Below, piece after piece: positions 24,553 through 33,229 of a stretch of DNA of 43,243 nt (the stretch's first letter is position 1; each line of letters starts with the position of its first letter). A program made the position numbers and the translations under genes. The notes under the pieces were generated by a model, which searched no databases, was not told where the DNA came from, and saw nothing but the letters and a program-made list of their open reading frames with translations. Source of the stretch: DATKUC01 sp964553615 (GTDB taxonomy: Bacteria > Spirochaetota > Spirochaetia > DSM-27196 > DATKUC01); assembly GCA_964553615.1 (NCBI GenBank), contig CAZKMA010000040.1, positions 1 to 43,243 of the forward strand, written 5' to 3'.

Positions 24553-25719
24553 ATGGAGCGGACAATAGGCATTATCATGAACGGCGTGACCGGGCGGATG
24601 GGCACGAATCAGCATCTCGACCGGTCGATCCACGCCATACGAAAACAGGGCGGCGTCGTTCTCTCAAACGGGGACCGCCTTATCCCGGACCCCATACTGG
24701 TCGGCAGAAACGAAGCGAAACTATCGCGACTTGCCTCTCGATACGATATAGGGCGGTACACCACCGATCTGGATACGGCTCTCGGAGATCGCTACAACGA
24801 GATCTATTTCGACTCTCAGCTTACACAGCTTCGCGCAGCGGGAGTCAGGAAGGCAATAGATGCGGGCAAGGCCATCTACTGCGAGAAGCCGACCGGCACT
24901 TCGGCAGCAGAGGCTCTTGATCTTTATCACCGCGCGGTGGCGGCAGGTGTCAAGAACGGTGTTGTCCAGGACAAGCTGTGGCTGCCTGGATTGCTCAAGC
25001 TGAAGTATCTGATCGATACCGGTTTCTTTGGGAGAATCCTCTCCGTCCGTGGAGAGTTCGGGTACTGGGTGTTCGACGGAGTTCATCAGCCGACTCAACG
25101 GCCTTCATGGAACTACAAGAAGGAAGAGGGCGGCGGAATCATGATCGACATGTTCTGCCACTGGCAGTACGTCATCGAGAATCTGTTTGGCCGCATACGC
25201 TCGCTTTCGGCAATTGGTGCCATACACATTCCCCGGCGCGTGGATGAACGCGGAGAGGTGTACGACTGCACGGCGGAGGATTCCGCCTACGGAACATTTG
25301 AACTCGACAACGGAGTAGTCTGCCACTTTAACAGCTCCTGGGACGTACGCGTGCGCCGTGACGATCTGCTTACCATTCAGGTAGACGGGACGAATGGGTC
25401 GGCGGTCGCCGGACTGCGGGAGTGCCGTGTTCAGAGCGATGCCGAGACTCCGAAGCCTGTCTGGAACCCCGATATCGAGCAGCCGATCGACTACTATGAG
25501 AACTGGATGAAGATGCCGACCCGGGATCCGTTCGAAAATGCGTTCAAGGTGCAATGGGAGATGTTCCTGAAACACGTTGCCGACAACGGCGAATTCCGGT
25601 GGTCGTTGCTGGAGGGTGCGAAGGGAGTGCAGCTTGCAGAACTCGGGCTGCAGAGCTGGAATGAGCGGCGCTGGGTGGATATATCCCCGCTCGACGCCGC
25701 CGCGGAGGCCAAGAAATGA
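24553..25719 (+). CDS. Gfo/Idh/MocA family oxidoreductase (4)
   Basis: 388 residues. The N-terminus reads IIMNGVTGRMGTNQHLDRSI, a variant dinucleotide motif of a recognisable Gfo/Idh/MocA subfamily with a longer first loop. IYCEKPTGTSAAEAL is the EKP motif; GGGIMIDMFCHWQYVIENLFG holds the active-site His. TAGGAGG precedes the ATG at good spacing, the best ribosome site in the operon. It sits between the isomerase and an aldo/keto reductase whose start overlaps its stop (ATGA), so it acts in the same pathway, presumably as a sugar or sugar-acid dehydrogenase. Confidence 0.88.
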   Translation: MERTIGIIMNGVTGRMGTNQHLDRSIHAIRKQGGVVLSNGDRLIPDPILVGRNEAKLSRLASRYDIGRYTTDLDTALGDRYNEIYFDSQLTQLRAAGVRKAIDAGKAIYCEKPTGTSAAEALDLYHRAVAAGVKNGVVQDKLWLPGLLKLKYLIDTGFFGRILSVRGEFGYWVFDGVHQPTQRPSWNYKKEEGGGIMIDMFCHWQYVIENLFGRIRSLSAIGAIHIPRRVDERGEVYDCTAEDSAYGTFELDNGVVCHFNSSWDVRVRRDDLLTIQVDGTNGSAVAGLRECRVQSDAETPKPVWNPDIEQPIDYYENWMKMPTRDPFENAFKVQWEMFLKHVADNGEFRWSLLEGAKGVQLAELGLQSWNERRWVDISPLDAAAEAKK

Positions 25720-26741
25720 AGTATCGCAGACTCGGTGCATCCGGCCCGGAGGTATCGACCATCGCAATGGGCTGCTGGACTATCGCAGGCGGCGCCATGT
25801 GGGGAAATGTTGCTGAACGGGAGGCAATTCGTACAATCCATGCGGCAATCGACGCCGGGATAACGCTGCTCGACACCGCAGAAGGGTATGGAGATGGCGA
25901 CTCCGAGGATCTGATCGGAAAGGCGCTGTCCGAAGCCGGAAGCCGAAACCGGGTGCTCATTGCAACCAAGGTCGGCCCCGACAACTTCAGTGAACAGGAT
26001 CTGGTGCGCTCGTGCGAGACGAGCCTCAGGAGACTCGGGACTGACGTGATAGACCTGTACCAGCTCCACTGGCCGCGCGTTGCGGCTGTGCCTGTTCCCG
26101 ACGCGCTCGAGACCATGGAACGGCTACGGGAACAGGGGAAGATTCGGTTCATCGGCGTCTGTAACTTTGGGGTCCCCGACCTTGAAGGGACAGGCGTCCC
26201 GGGCGAAGCAATTATCAGCGATCAGCTTCCATACAGTCCACTGTGGCGGGTCATAGAGCAGGAAATCATGCAGCTCGTGCAGGCCCGCGGTATGGGAGTG
26301 CTGACGTACAGCACGCTTGTCCATGGGCTGCTCGCTGGAAAGTTTCGAAATGCCGCGGATGTCCCTGATTCGCGGGCGCGTACCCGGCATTTTTCCGGCA
26401 ATCGTCCTTCGGCGCGTCATGGCGAGGCAGGTCAGGAGGAGCTCACATTTCAGACCGTGCATGCTGTCGGATCAATAGCCGCAGAACTTGGCCTTTCGTT
26501 GGGGGACCTGTCGCTTGCGTGGGCATTGCACCAGCCGGGAGTTACTTCGGTGCTCGCGGGCGCACGAAACGCGGGACAGATCGAAGCCAACGCGCGTGCT
26601 GCCGATATCGAGTTACCGTCGGAGGCGCTCGAGCGCATCGATGAGGCAACTGCTGCGCTGAAAGACACGTTTGGTCTCAATCCCGACATGTGGCAGACTC
26701 CCGGGCGGAGCGGCTACACCGGTCGTCCAGCCGAGGATTGA
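25716..26741 (+). CDS. Aldo/keto reductase
   Basis: 341-residue NADPH-dependent reductase. The catalytic tetrad is visible: Asp and Tyr in LLDTAEGYGDGDSEDLIG, Lys in VLIATKVGP and His in DLYQLHWPR. The C-terminal cofactor segment includes TSVLAGARNAGQIEANARA. It resembles the branch active on sugars and simple carbonyls. The 4-base ATGA overlap with the preceding dehydrogenase suggests coupled translation and a shared substrate. The next gene, the kinase, begins 90 bases later. Confidence 0.9.
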   Translation: MKYRRLGASGPEVSTIAMGCWTIAGGAMWGNVAEREAIRTIHAAIDAGITLLDTAEGYGDGDSEDLIGKALSEAGSRNRVLIATKVGPDNFSEQDLVRSCETSLRRLGTDVIDLYQLHWPRVAAVPVPDALETMERLREQGKIRFIGVCNFGVPDLEGTGVPGEAIISDQLPYSPLWRVIEQEIMQLVQARGMGVLTYSTLVHGLLAGKFRNAADVPDSRARTRHFSGNRPSARHGEAGQEELTFQTVHAVGSIAAELGLSLGDLSLAWALHQPGVTSVLAGARNAGQIEANARAADIELPSEALERIDEATAALKDTFGLNPDMWQTPGRSGYTGRPAED

Positions 26742-26831
26742 AGTGTCGATTTTCCGGATGAAATCGTGCCACAATGGGAACTCAGCGAAATCGTCTGAAC
26801 AGACCACATATCATGAAACGAGGAGCGCGCA

Positions 26832-27932
26832 ATGGATGCTTTGAAGATTCGTCCACGCAATGAGTGCACCTGGGATGCGGTGGCTCTCGGTGAAGTCATG
26901 CTGCGTCTCGATCCGGGAGAGGGAAGGGTCCGCAATGCCCGCAGGTTTACCGTCTGGGAGGGAGGAGGAGAGTATAACGTTGCACGGGGCTTGCGGCGCT
27001 GCTTCGGCCTTTCGACGGCGGTCGCCACAGGCATTGCAGATAACGACATCGGACGCCTGCTCGAAGATCTTATCCTCCAGGGCGGCGTAGACACACGCTA
27101 TGTCCGGTGGTTCCCCTACGATGGAATTGGACGTGACGTCCGCGTTGGGTTGAATTTCACCGAGCGTGGATTCGGAATCCGCGGTGCCCTCGGGGTGTCC
27201 GATCGGGCTAACTCGGCAGCGAGCAAGCTCAGGAAGGGAGACATCGACTGGCAACGTCTGTTCGAAAAAGAGGGTGTCCGCTGGTTCCACTGCGGCGGTA
27301 TCTACGCCGCGCTCTCAGAGTCAACCCCTGAGGTCGTGATAGAGGCAATGCAGTGGGCGCGGAAAACCGGCACCATTGTGAGCTACGATTTGAACTATCG
27401 CGGCAGTCTCTGGAAGGCGGTAGGAGGGGCCGAGCGTGCTCGCGAGGTGAATCGGGAAATTGCCCAGTACGTCGATGTAATGATCGGAAACGAAGAGGAC
27501 TTTACCGCGGCACTCGGATTCAAAGTCGAGGGGTTGTCCGAGGATGTGACCGGGCTCGATCCGCGCGCGTTCAAGACAATGATACGCGAGGCCACCCGGC
27601 AGTACCCCAACTTCAAGGCCGTGGCTACCACGCTGCGTGAGGTCAAGAGTGCCTCGGTGAACGATTGGGGTGCCATCCTCTGCTATCAGGACGAGTTCCA
27701 CGAAGCAACACTGCGCGAAAATCTGGAGATCTTCGACCGGGTCGGGGGAGGCGACAGTTTTGCGTCCGGGCTGATCTACGGATTTCTTGCGGGAAAAGCG
27801 CCGAAAGAGTGTGTCGAGTACGGCGCCGCACACGGCGCCCTGGCAATGACGACGCCCGGCGACACATCCATGGCGAGTCTCGCGGAGGTTGAGAAGATTG
27901 TGAAGGGTGGTTCCGCGCGCGTTGTCCGATAG
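26832..27932 (+). CDS. PfkB-family sugar kinase, 2-dehydro-3-deoxygluconokinase (KdgK)-like
   Basis: 366 residues. N-terminal VALGEVMLRLDPGEG and EGGGEYNVARGLRRCFG match the substrate-binding start of KDG kinases; GLNFTERGFGIRGALG and SDRANSAASKL follow; the catalytic motif is RVGGGDSFASGLIYGFL, with the Asp base. KdgK phosphorylates 2-keto-3-deoxygluconate, the standard convergence point of uronate breakdown, to KDPG. That agrees with the GH88 enzyme four genes upstream. AGGAG lies six bases before the ATG. Last gene of the sugar cluster. The KDPG aldolase needed next is not here. Confidence 0.85.
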   Translation: MDALKIRPRNECTWDAVALGEVMLRLDPGEGRVRNARRFTVWEGGGEYNVARGLRRCFGLSTAVATGIADNDIGRLLEDLILQGGVDTRYVRWFPYDGIGRDVRVGLNFTERGFGIRGALGVSDRANSAASKLRKGDIDWQRLFEKEGVRWFHCGGIYAALSESTPEVVIEAMQWARKTGTIVSYDLNYRGSLWKAVGGAERAREVNREIAQYVDVMIGNEEDFTAALGFKVEGLSEDVTGLDPRAFKTMIREATRQYPNFKAVATTLREVKSASVNDWGAILCYQDEFHEATLRENLEIFDRVGGGDSFASGLIYGFLAGKAPKECVEYGAAHGALAMTTPGDTSMASLAEVEKIVKGGSARVVR

Positions 27933-27960
27933 GTCGTAGCGGCGGGGTCGTCGCCGTCCC

Positions 27961-27990
27961 TTGCACAAGAGGACCAAGCCGTACTATAAG
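27961..27990 (+). promoter_or_regulatory. Putative promoter of argJ (very short leader)
   Basis: TTGCAC (27961-27966), an 18-base spacer and TATAAG (27985-27990). The predicted start point falls within a base or two of the argJ ATG at 27999, which would leave almost no leader, or imply that argJ starts at a later ATG such as 28056. Confidence 0.4.
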
Positions 27991-27998
27991 AACAGGGC

Positions 27999-29279
27999 AT
28001 GGAAGGCTTTTCATCCGAGACGGAATATCTTGAAGTCCTGGACGGACGTGCTCAGATGCCGGTCGGCTTTCGTGTGTCGACCGGCAAGTTGACCTTTGTA
28101 CCGAAAGAGCGGCCGACTCAGGAGCCGTATCGCATGAACCTCGCGCTGCTCCTGGCGGATGAACCGACCGACTGTTTTGCCGGTGTCTTTACCCGTAATG
28201 CGTTTCCCGGCGCGCCTGTCCTCCTGGCACGGGAACGCATGCGGCAACCGAATGTTCAGGGAATACTGGTAAACAACAAGATAGCGAACGTATGCACCGC
28301 AACGGGAGTGGAGGACGCGGAAAAACTTCTTCACAATCTTTCTTCGATCATCAGTGTGCCCTCAAAGCGGCTCTTTTCTGCTTCGACCGGCATAATCGGC
28401 TGGTCGCTGCCGGTTGCGGACATGGTTGGTGCGCTCCCAGCGGTGGTATCCGGCCTTCATGATGGAAGCGCTGCCGATTTCGCCCGCGCAATAATGACCA
28501 CGGACGCTTTCCCGAAAGCCAGATCCGTTCGCGTGGGGGATGGTTCCGTCCTCGCCATTGCGAAGGGTGCAGGAATGATCGAACCCAACATGGCAACCAT
28601 GCTTGTGTTTATCCTGACCGATGTCATGGTATCTCACGAGGATGCGCAGGTTGCATTGTCTGATGTAGCCGCGCGAACATTCAATCGAATCTCGGTTGAC
28701 GGCGATCAGAGCACCAGCGACATGGCCTTGCTCCTGAGCTCCGGAAGGGCAGGAGATGTGACTGCCGGCGAGTTCACCGAAGCGCTCTCGAATGTGTGCC
28801 GACAACTTGCCGACGACATTGTACGGAACGGCGAAGGCACCGGGCACGTCATTCGGGTCCGGGTGTCAGGCATGCGGAACGAACAGATTGCCACCGAGGC
28901 CGGAAAAGCCATCATCAATTCGCCGCTGGTCAAGACTGCTGTATACGGCAACGACCCGAACGTCGGGCGGATAGTCTCGGCACTGGGGGACTACGCGGGA
29001 AACAACGGGATGATGGTGGACCGTACCCGCCTTTCAATCCGGCTTGGCGAGTGGGAAGTATTTTCTGCCGGAGTCTTTCTTCTGGATCGACAGAAGGAAG
29101 TGTTTCTCTCCTCCTATCTGCAGGAGGCAGCCATGAATCCCCGGATAAAGGGCTATCCGCAGCACGACCGATGTGTCGATATTCAGGTTGATTTCGGCTC
29201 GGGAAACGCATCTTCCGAAGTGCTTGGTTCGGATCTTTCCCACGAATACGTGGGCGAAAACGCCGACTATCGAAGCTGA
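27999..29279 (+). CDS. argJ: Glutamate N-acetyltransferase / ornithine acetyltransferase
   Basis: 426 residues. ArgJ moves the acetyl group from N-acetylornithine to glutamate, recycling it in arginine synthesis; bifunctional forms also use acetyl-CoA. The self-cleavage site is in KGAGMIEPNMATMLVFIL, where the chain splits between Ala and the nucleophilic Thr into alpha and beta subunits. LFSASTGIIGWSLPV (oxyanion region), NRISVDGDQSTSDMALLLSSG and GNDPNVGRIVSALGDY are conserved. Start: the ATG at 27999 has only a poor ribosome site; an ATG at 28056 lies next to the usual family start (PVGFRVSTG). The next gene, moxR, starts 31 bases downstream on the same strand. Confidence 0.93.
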   Translation: MEGFSSETEYLEVLDGRAQMPVGFRVSTGKLTFVPKERPTQEPYRMNLALLLADEPTDCFAGVFTRNAFPGAPVLLARERMRQPNVQGILVNNKIANVCTATGVEDAEKLLHNLSSIISVPSKRLFSASTGIIGWSLPVADMVGALPAVVSGLHDGSAADFARAIMTTDAFPKARSVRVGDGSVLAIAKGAGMIEPNMATMLVFILTDVMVSHEDAQVALSDVAARTFNRISVDGDQSTSDMALLLSSGRAGDVTAGEFTEALSNVCRQLADDIVRNGEGTGHVIRVRVSGMRNEQIATEAGKAIINSPLVKTAVYGNDPNVGRIVSALGDYAGNNGMMVDRTRLSIRLGEWEVFSAGVFLLDRQKEVFLSSYLQEAAMNPRIKGYPQHDRCVDIQVDFGSGNASSEVLGSDLSHEYVGENADYRS

Positions 29280-29310
29280 TACCTCAGAACGCATTCGCAA
29301 AGGACAATTT

Positions 29311-30306
29311 ATGGAATTCGAAACGAAAGAGAGCTCGGAACTGAACGCCCGGATAGCGGGCGGCGCCGAACTGCTGAATAGCTCCCGCACCGAGATAGGC
29401 CGCGTCATTGTCGGACAGCAGAAGATGGTCGACGGACTGCTCATGGGGATCCTCGCGGGAGGTCACGTCATGGTGGAAGGGGTACCCGGGCTCGCAAAGA
29501 CACTGACCATCAAGACCCTTTCCGCCGTTATCGACGCGGGTTTCAAACGTATACAGTTCACGCCCGACCTCCTGCCGGCCGATCTGATCGGCACCATGGT
29601 GTACCGGCAGCAGACCGGAGATTTCGTTGCCCGCAAGGGCCCGGTCTTCTCCAACATTATCCTTGCCGACGAGATCAACCGCGCTCCTGCAAAGGTGCAA
29701 TCCGCGCTGCTGGAAGCAATGGAGGAGCGACAGGTAACGATAGGAGAAAAGACGTACCCGTTGGCTGAACCGTTTTTTGTCCTGGCAACCCAGAACCCCA
29801 TTGAGCAGGAAGGCACTTATCCTCTACCCGAGGCACAGCTGGACCGGTTCATTTTGAAGCTTTCGATCGACTATCCGACCCGGGATGAAGAGCTCGCCAT
29901 TCTCCGAAGAGTGGGCGTGCCTCACGCGGTGGATGTGAAACGCGTATTGTCCCCGCAGGATATCACCCGACTCCGGGACGTTGCCGCAGCAGTAGTAGTG
30001 GACGAACGCGTACAGGAGTACATCGTGTCTCTTGTCACCGCCTCGCGGGAACGGGACCGCAATTTGCGTTCCTATGCTCGGTATATCGAGTACGGGGCTT
30101 CGCCGCGGGCAACGATCTATCTCTACCGCTGCGCAAAGATACGAGCCTTCTTTGATGGGCGAAGCTATGTCGTGCCCGAAGACGTCAAAGCGGTCGCGCC
30201 GGATGTACTCCGGCATCGGATCATACTCTCATACGAAGCCGAATCCGAAGAGCTTACCCCGGACGAAGTCGTAAGCCAGCTTCTTTCTGCAGTTCCAGTT
30301 CCCTGA
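29311..30306 (+). CDS. MoxR-family AAA+ ATPase
   Basis: 331 residues. Walker A is GVPGLAKT, Walker B ILADEINRAPAKVQSALLEAMEER, and the sensor region is VLATQNPIEQEGTYPLPEAQLDRF. MoxR ATPases act with VWA-domain proteins as chaperones for envelope proteins or metal-enzyme assembly. It heads the Bat operon. The ATG at 29311 has AAAGGAC upstream; a frame running further upstream overlaps argJ and is spurious. The DUF58 gene follows 19 bases later. Confidence 0.95.
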   Translation: MEFETKESSELNARIAGGAELLNSSRTEIGRVIVGQQKMVDGLLMGILAGGHVMVEGVPGLAKTLTIKTLSAVIDAGFKRIQFTPDLLPADLIGTMVYRQQTGDFVARKGPVFSNIILADEINRAPAKVQSALLEAMEERQVTIGEKTYPLAEPFFVLATQNPIEQEGTYPLPEAQLDRFILKLSIDYPTRDEELAILRRVGVPHAVDVKRVLSPQDITRLRDVAAAVVVDERVQEYIVSLVTASRERDRNLRSYARYIEYGASPRATIYLYRCAKIRAFFDGRSYVVPEDVKAVAPDVLRHRIILSYEAESEELTPDEVVSQLLSAVPVP

Positions 30307-30325
30307 ACGGGGCAGTTTTCCACAT

Positions 30326-31198
30326 ATGGACAACGCACGGCTACAGGCCAAAGTCAAACGAATGCAGCTCGTCTCCACCAAACTGGTGGAAAGTCTGCTT
30401 GCAGGAAATTACCGATCGGTTTTTCGCGGTCCCGGAATCGAGTTCGACGAGGCGCGGGAGTACGTCGACGGTGACGATGCACGGCTCATTGACTGGAATG
30501 TCTCTTCGCGAATGGGAAGCCCCTATACGAAGGTGTTTCGGGAAGAACGCGAGCTCACCCTCTTCCTTGTCGTGGACATGTCGGCCTCCCTGTTTTTCGG
30601 CACCGCCGAGGCCCCCCGCAGAGAGACGGAAAGCCTTCTTGTATCGTTGCTCTCGTTCGCGGCAGTTGCCAATAACGACAGAGTCGGAGCGTGTTTCTTC
30701 ACTGATCGGATCGAGCATTGGCTTCCTCCCAAGAAGGGAAAGAAACATGCGTTGAGCCTGATTCAGGACATGCTGGGATACCAGCCGAAGGGGAAGGGCT
30801 CGAACCTTTCACTCGCAATCCGTACCGTGGGCGAATCGCTGAAGAAAAGGGGAATTTGCGTAATTCTCTCCGATTTCAAGACGAGCGGATATTTTCGAGC
30901 GCTCACTACGCTCGCTCATCGCCACGACGTTATTGCGGTACGGATTGTCGATCCTCTGGACTCGGAGTATCCGAGCACCGGCCTCGTTCAGCTGGAGGAT
31001 CCCGAGAGCAGCAGAGTCATTCTTGGCGCGGGCGGATTGCGCAACTATCGCAAGCAGTACCAGGAGTTCTGGCAGCTTCACACCCGACAGTGGCTTCGCG
31101 AATGCCACCGAAGGCGCATAGCAACACTCGAGGTACGGACGGACGAGGATCCTGCCCAGCGACTCATCCAGTTCTTTCGAAACAGGGCAAGACGATGA
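30326..31198 (+). CDS. DUF58 domain protein (Bat operon)
   Basis: 290 residues. The DUF58 core is clear: GIEFDEAREYVDGDDARLID, NVSSRMGSPYTKVFREERE. After it comes a VWA-like fold with a MIDAS-type DMSAS (VVDMSASLFFGTAE) and CVILSDFKTSGYF. No transmembrane segment is visible, so it is probably cytosolic, linking MoxR to the membrane VWA proteins. Its stop overlaps the next start (ATGA). The DUF58-MoxR pairing is well conserved, but the biochemical role is not known. Confidence 0.92.
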   Translation: MDNARLQAKVKRMQLVSTKLVESLLAGNYRSVFRGPGIEFDEAREYVDGDDARLIDWNVSSRMGSPYTKVFREERELTLFLVVDMSASLFFGTAEAPRRETESLLVSLLSFAAVANNDRVGACFFTDRIEHWLPPKKGKKHALSLIQDMLGYQPKGKGSNLSLAIRTVGESLKKRGICVILSDFKTSGYFRALTTLAHRHDVIAVRIVDPLDSEYPSTGLVQLEDPESSRVILGAGGLRNYRKQYQEFWQLHTRQWLRECHRRRIATLEVRTDEDPAQRLIQFFRNRARR

Positions 31199-32241
31199 GA
31201 AGAACCTCAGCGTATGTAACATTCCTGTCGGTTATGACCCTGGTCGCCGTCCTGCCGGTCGCTGCGCAGGACTACACTGTCGGTCAGCCGATCCTGTTGC
31301 CGCCCCAATTCTACGTCGGTGACCGTGTTGAAATGCGAGTGAATGTTCACGTTGCTTCGAATGTTACGCTCACTGTTCCCAAAGAATTACCGAGTAATCG
31401 ATGGATCGTTTTTCACTCTATCCGCGTATATCCTCATGGAGGCACGCAGGAAGTACGAATAGAGTTCACGCCCTACCATCCGGGTACCCTACCGTTTCCG
31501 ACGATAAATCTCGGGCATATTGCGCTCAGGGATCTCAGCATCTATGTGCAGCCGGTTCTGTCGTCTCAGTCGGCAAACCAGACCACTGACCTTCGTCCTG
31601 TCTTCAGGCAGCTGCTCATCCCGAATACACGTCTCATCATCGGGTTTGTGGTGGGGGTCCTGCTCGTCGTCCCGCTCCTTTGGATAGGATTCTACCGATT
31701 TGGGCGGACACGGGTTTCGCTGCTGATACGGAAAGTGCGGGAGAACATGCCCTATCGCCGCCTGATGAAGTCGCTCCGCATTCTCGGCCAGAATGCTGGT
31801 GAAATGCGGGCAAAGGATTTCTATATCGAGTTGCATCTTCAGCTTCGTACATATCTATCGCGGAAAATCGAGGCCGACTTCACTGCGCTTACTACCGCGG
31901 AGCTGGCCTCTCGACTGGAACCGCTCGAACTTACGGATGCGGAGCGAGATGCGCTCATCGGTGTTTTCCGTTACGGTGATCTCGTGAAGTTTGCGGGTCG
32001 ATCGGCTTCCGTGAGGCAACGGAAACGCCATGTGGAGGAATTGATCACAATCATTGCATCTTCGGCAAAAAGAGTCGCACATCGCCCCGAGTCGACCGAT
32101 CAGCCGGATGGACCGATTGGAAAGCCGAAACGGAGGTTTCGGGCAATCTCGCTGGGAATTCGCCGACGCGGGTATGTGCCAACCTTTCATCGGGAGTCCG
32201 CACCGCGGAGAAAGGAGTCGAAGCAGCATGTGGATTCTTGA
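31195..32241 (+). CDS. Signal-anchored membrane protein of the Bat operon (DUF4381/BatD-like)
   Basis: 348 residues. A signal peptide (to about residue 24, PVAAQ) is followed by a beta-rich periplasmic domain of about 115 residues (QPILLPPQFYVGDRVEMRVN, a BatD-like beginning), one membrane helix at about 146-166, and a cytosolic helical tail with AKDFYIELHLQLRTYLSRKI and a highly basic end. This layout and place, between DUF58 and the first VWA gene, match DUF4381-type proteins of MoxR operons, but the similarity is structural rather than motif-based. The ATG at 31195 overlaps the DUF58 stop. The 3' end overlaps batA by 14 bases. Function unknown; likely a membrane adaptor of the complex. Confidence 0.75.
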   Translation: MRRTSAYVTFLSVMTLVAVLPVAAQDYTVGQPILLPPQFYVGDRVEMRVNVHVASNVTLTVPKELPSNRWIVFHSIRVYPHGGTQEVRIEFTPYHPGTLPFPTINLGHIALRDLSIYVQPVLSSQSANQTTDLRPVFRQLLIPNTRLIIGFVVGVLLVVPLLWIGFYRFGRTRVSLLIRKVRENMPYRRLMKSLRILGQNAGEMRAKDFYIELHLQLRTYLSRKIEADFTALTTAELASRLEPLELTDAERDALIGVFRYGDLVKFAGRSASVRQRKRHVEELITIIASSAKRVAHRPESTDQPDGPIGKPKRRFRAISLGIRRRGYVPTFHRESAPRRKESKQHVDS

Positions 32242-33229
32242 GCATCCTTCTGCGCTGCTGATCTTCCTTCTTGTGCCGCCCGCAATCTATGCGCGACATT
32301 TCTGGCATCGCCGTGGGGGAAAGTTGGTCTTCCCGTTTCAGGTGTGGCGTGGCAGCGGATTCGCACCACGGCACGGAGGCCTGACCTTCGGGAACGGGAT
32401 TGGCGTGCTTTCGTTCTGGGTAGGGGTCTGCCTGCTCATCGTCGCGCTCGCTGGTCCTGCAAATGTCAAACGCGAAAAGATCTATCTGAATCGCGGCGTG
32501 GATATCATGATAGTGCTTGACCAGTCGCCGAGCATGGCAGCCCAGGATATGTCGCCAGGGAACAGGTTTGAGTCCGCCCGCACGATGATTCGGGAATTCA
32601 TTGCTACTCGGCAGAACGATCCGATAGGGCTCGTGGGATTCGGAACTCAGGCTCTGCTCCGCGTCCCGTTGACCCTCGACTACCATGCACTCGACCGGTC
32701 GCTCTCATCAATGCAGGTCATGGGGCTTGGTGACGGGACAGCAATCGGTCTCGGGCTGTCGGTGGCGGTACTGCACCTCGAGAGATCGACCGCCACCCAC
32801 AAAATTATCATTCTACTGACCGATGGTGAGAATAATTCGGGAGAAATTCTCCCGAGTACCGCGGCACAGATTGCCGCGCAGAAGGGTATCCGTGTTTTCG
32901 CAATCGGCATTGGCCGAGGCGACCCCGCGCCGCTCGAGTATAAGGACCCGAAGACCGGCAAGAGTTATCGAGGGACCTATGAAGGCGGATTCGATGCGAA
33001 GTCTCTGCGCCAGATTGCCGACCTTACCGGTGGAGCATATTTCTCTGCCGGCAGTCAGGGCACTCTCTCTGCGGTCTTTCGATCAATTGATTCACTCGCC
33101 ACCGTGGAACGTCGGGTCAGGATCCATGTGCGAACTGAACAGGAGTTTCAGCTCTTCATCCTTCTTGGGCTCGGGATGATCCTGCTCGATTTTGCGATTC
33201 GCAAGTGGATCCTCAGGGAGGTGCTGTGA
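32228..33229 (+). CDS. batA: VWA-domain membrane protein BatA
   Basis: 333 residues. Two N-terminal membrane helices (about 8-22 and 55-78) are followed by a von Willebrand A domain. The metal-ion-dependent adhesion site is intact: DQSPS (DxSxS), then GDGTAIGLGLSVAV, and LLTDGENNSGEI. A third helix lies near the C-terminus (QLFILLGLGMILLDFAIRKW), the standard BatA/BatB pattern (aerotolerance proteins of Bacteroides and spirochaetes). It probably works with MoxR, DUF58 and BatB. AAGGAG is present upstream of the ATG at 32228. The stop overlaps the batB GTG by 4 bases. Confidence 0.9.
   Translation: MWILEHPSALLIFLLVPPAIYARHFWHRRGGKLVFPFQVWRGSGFAPRHGGLTFGNGIGVLSFWVGVCLLIVALAGPANVKREKIYLNRGVDIMIVLDQSPSMAAQDMSPGNRFESARTMIREFIATRQNDPIGLVGFGTQALLRVPLTLDYHALDRSLSSMQVMGLGDGTAIGLGLSVAVLHLERSTATHKIIILLTDGENNSGEILPSTAAQIAAQKGIRVFAIGIGRGDPAPLEYKDPKTGKSYRGTYEGGFDAKSLRQIADLTGGAYFSAGSQGTLSAVFRSIDSLATVERRVRIHVRTEQEFQLFILLGLGMILLDFAIRKWILREVL

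Noticed and set aside
30718..31194. Upstream extension of the DUF4381/BatD-like gene
   Set aside because: The open frame runs inside DUF58 in another frame; the overlapping ATGA start followed by a signal peptide is clearly the true start.
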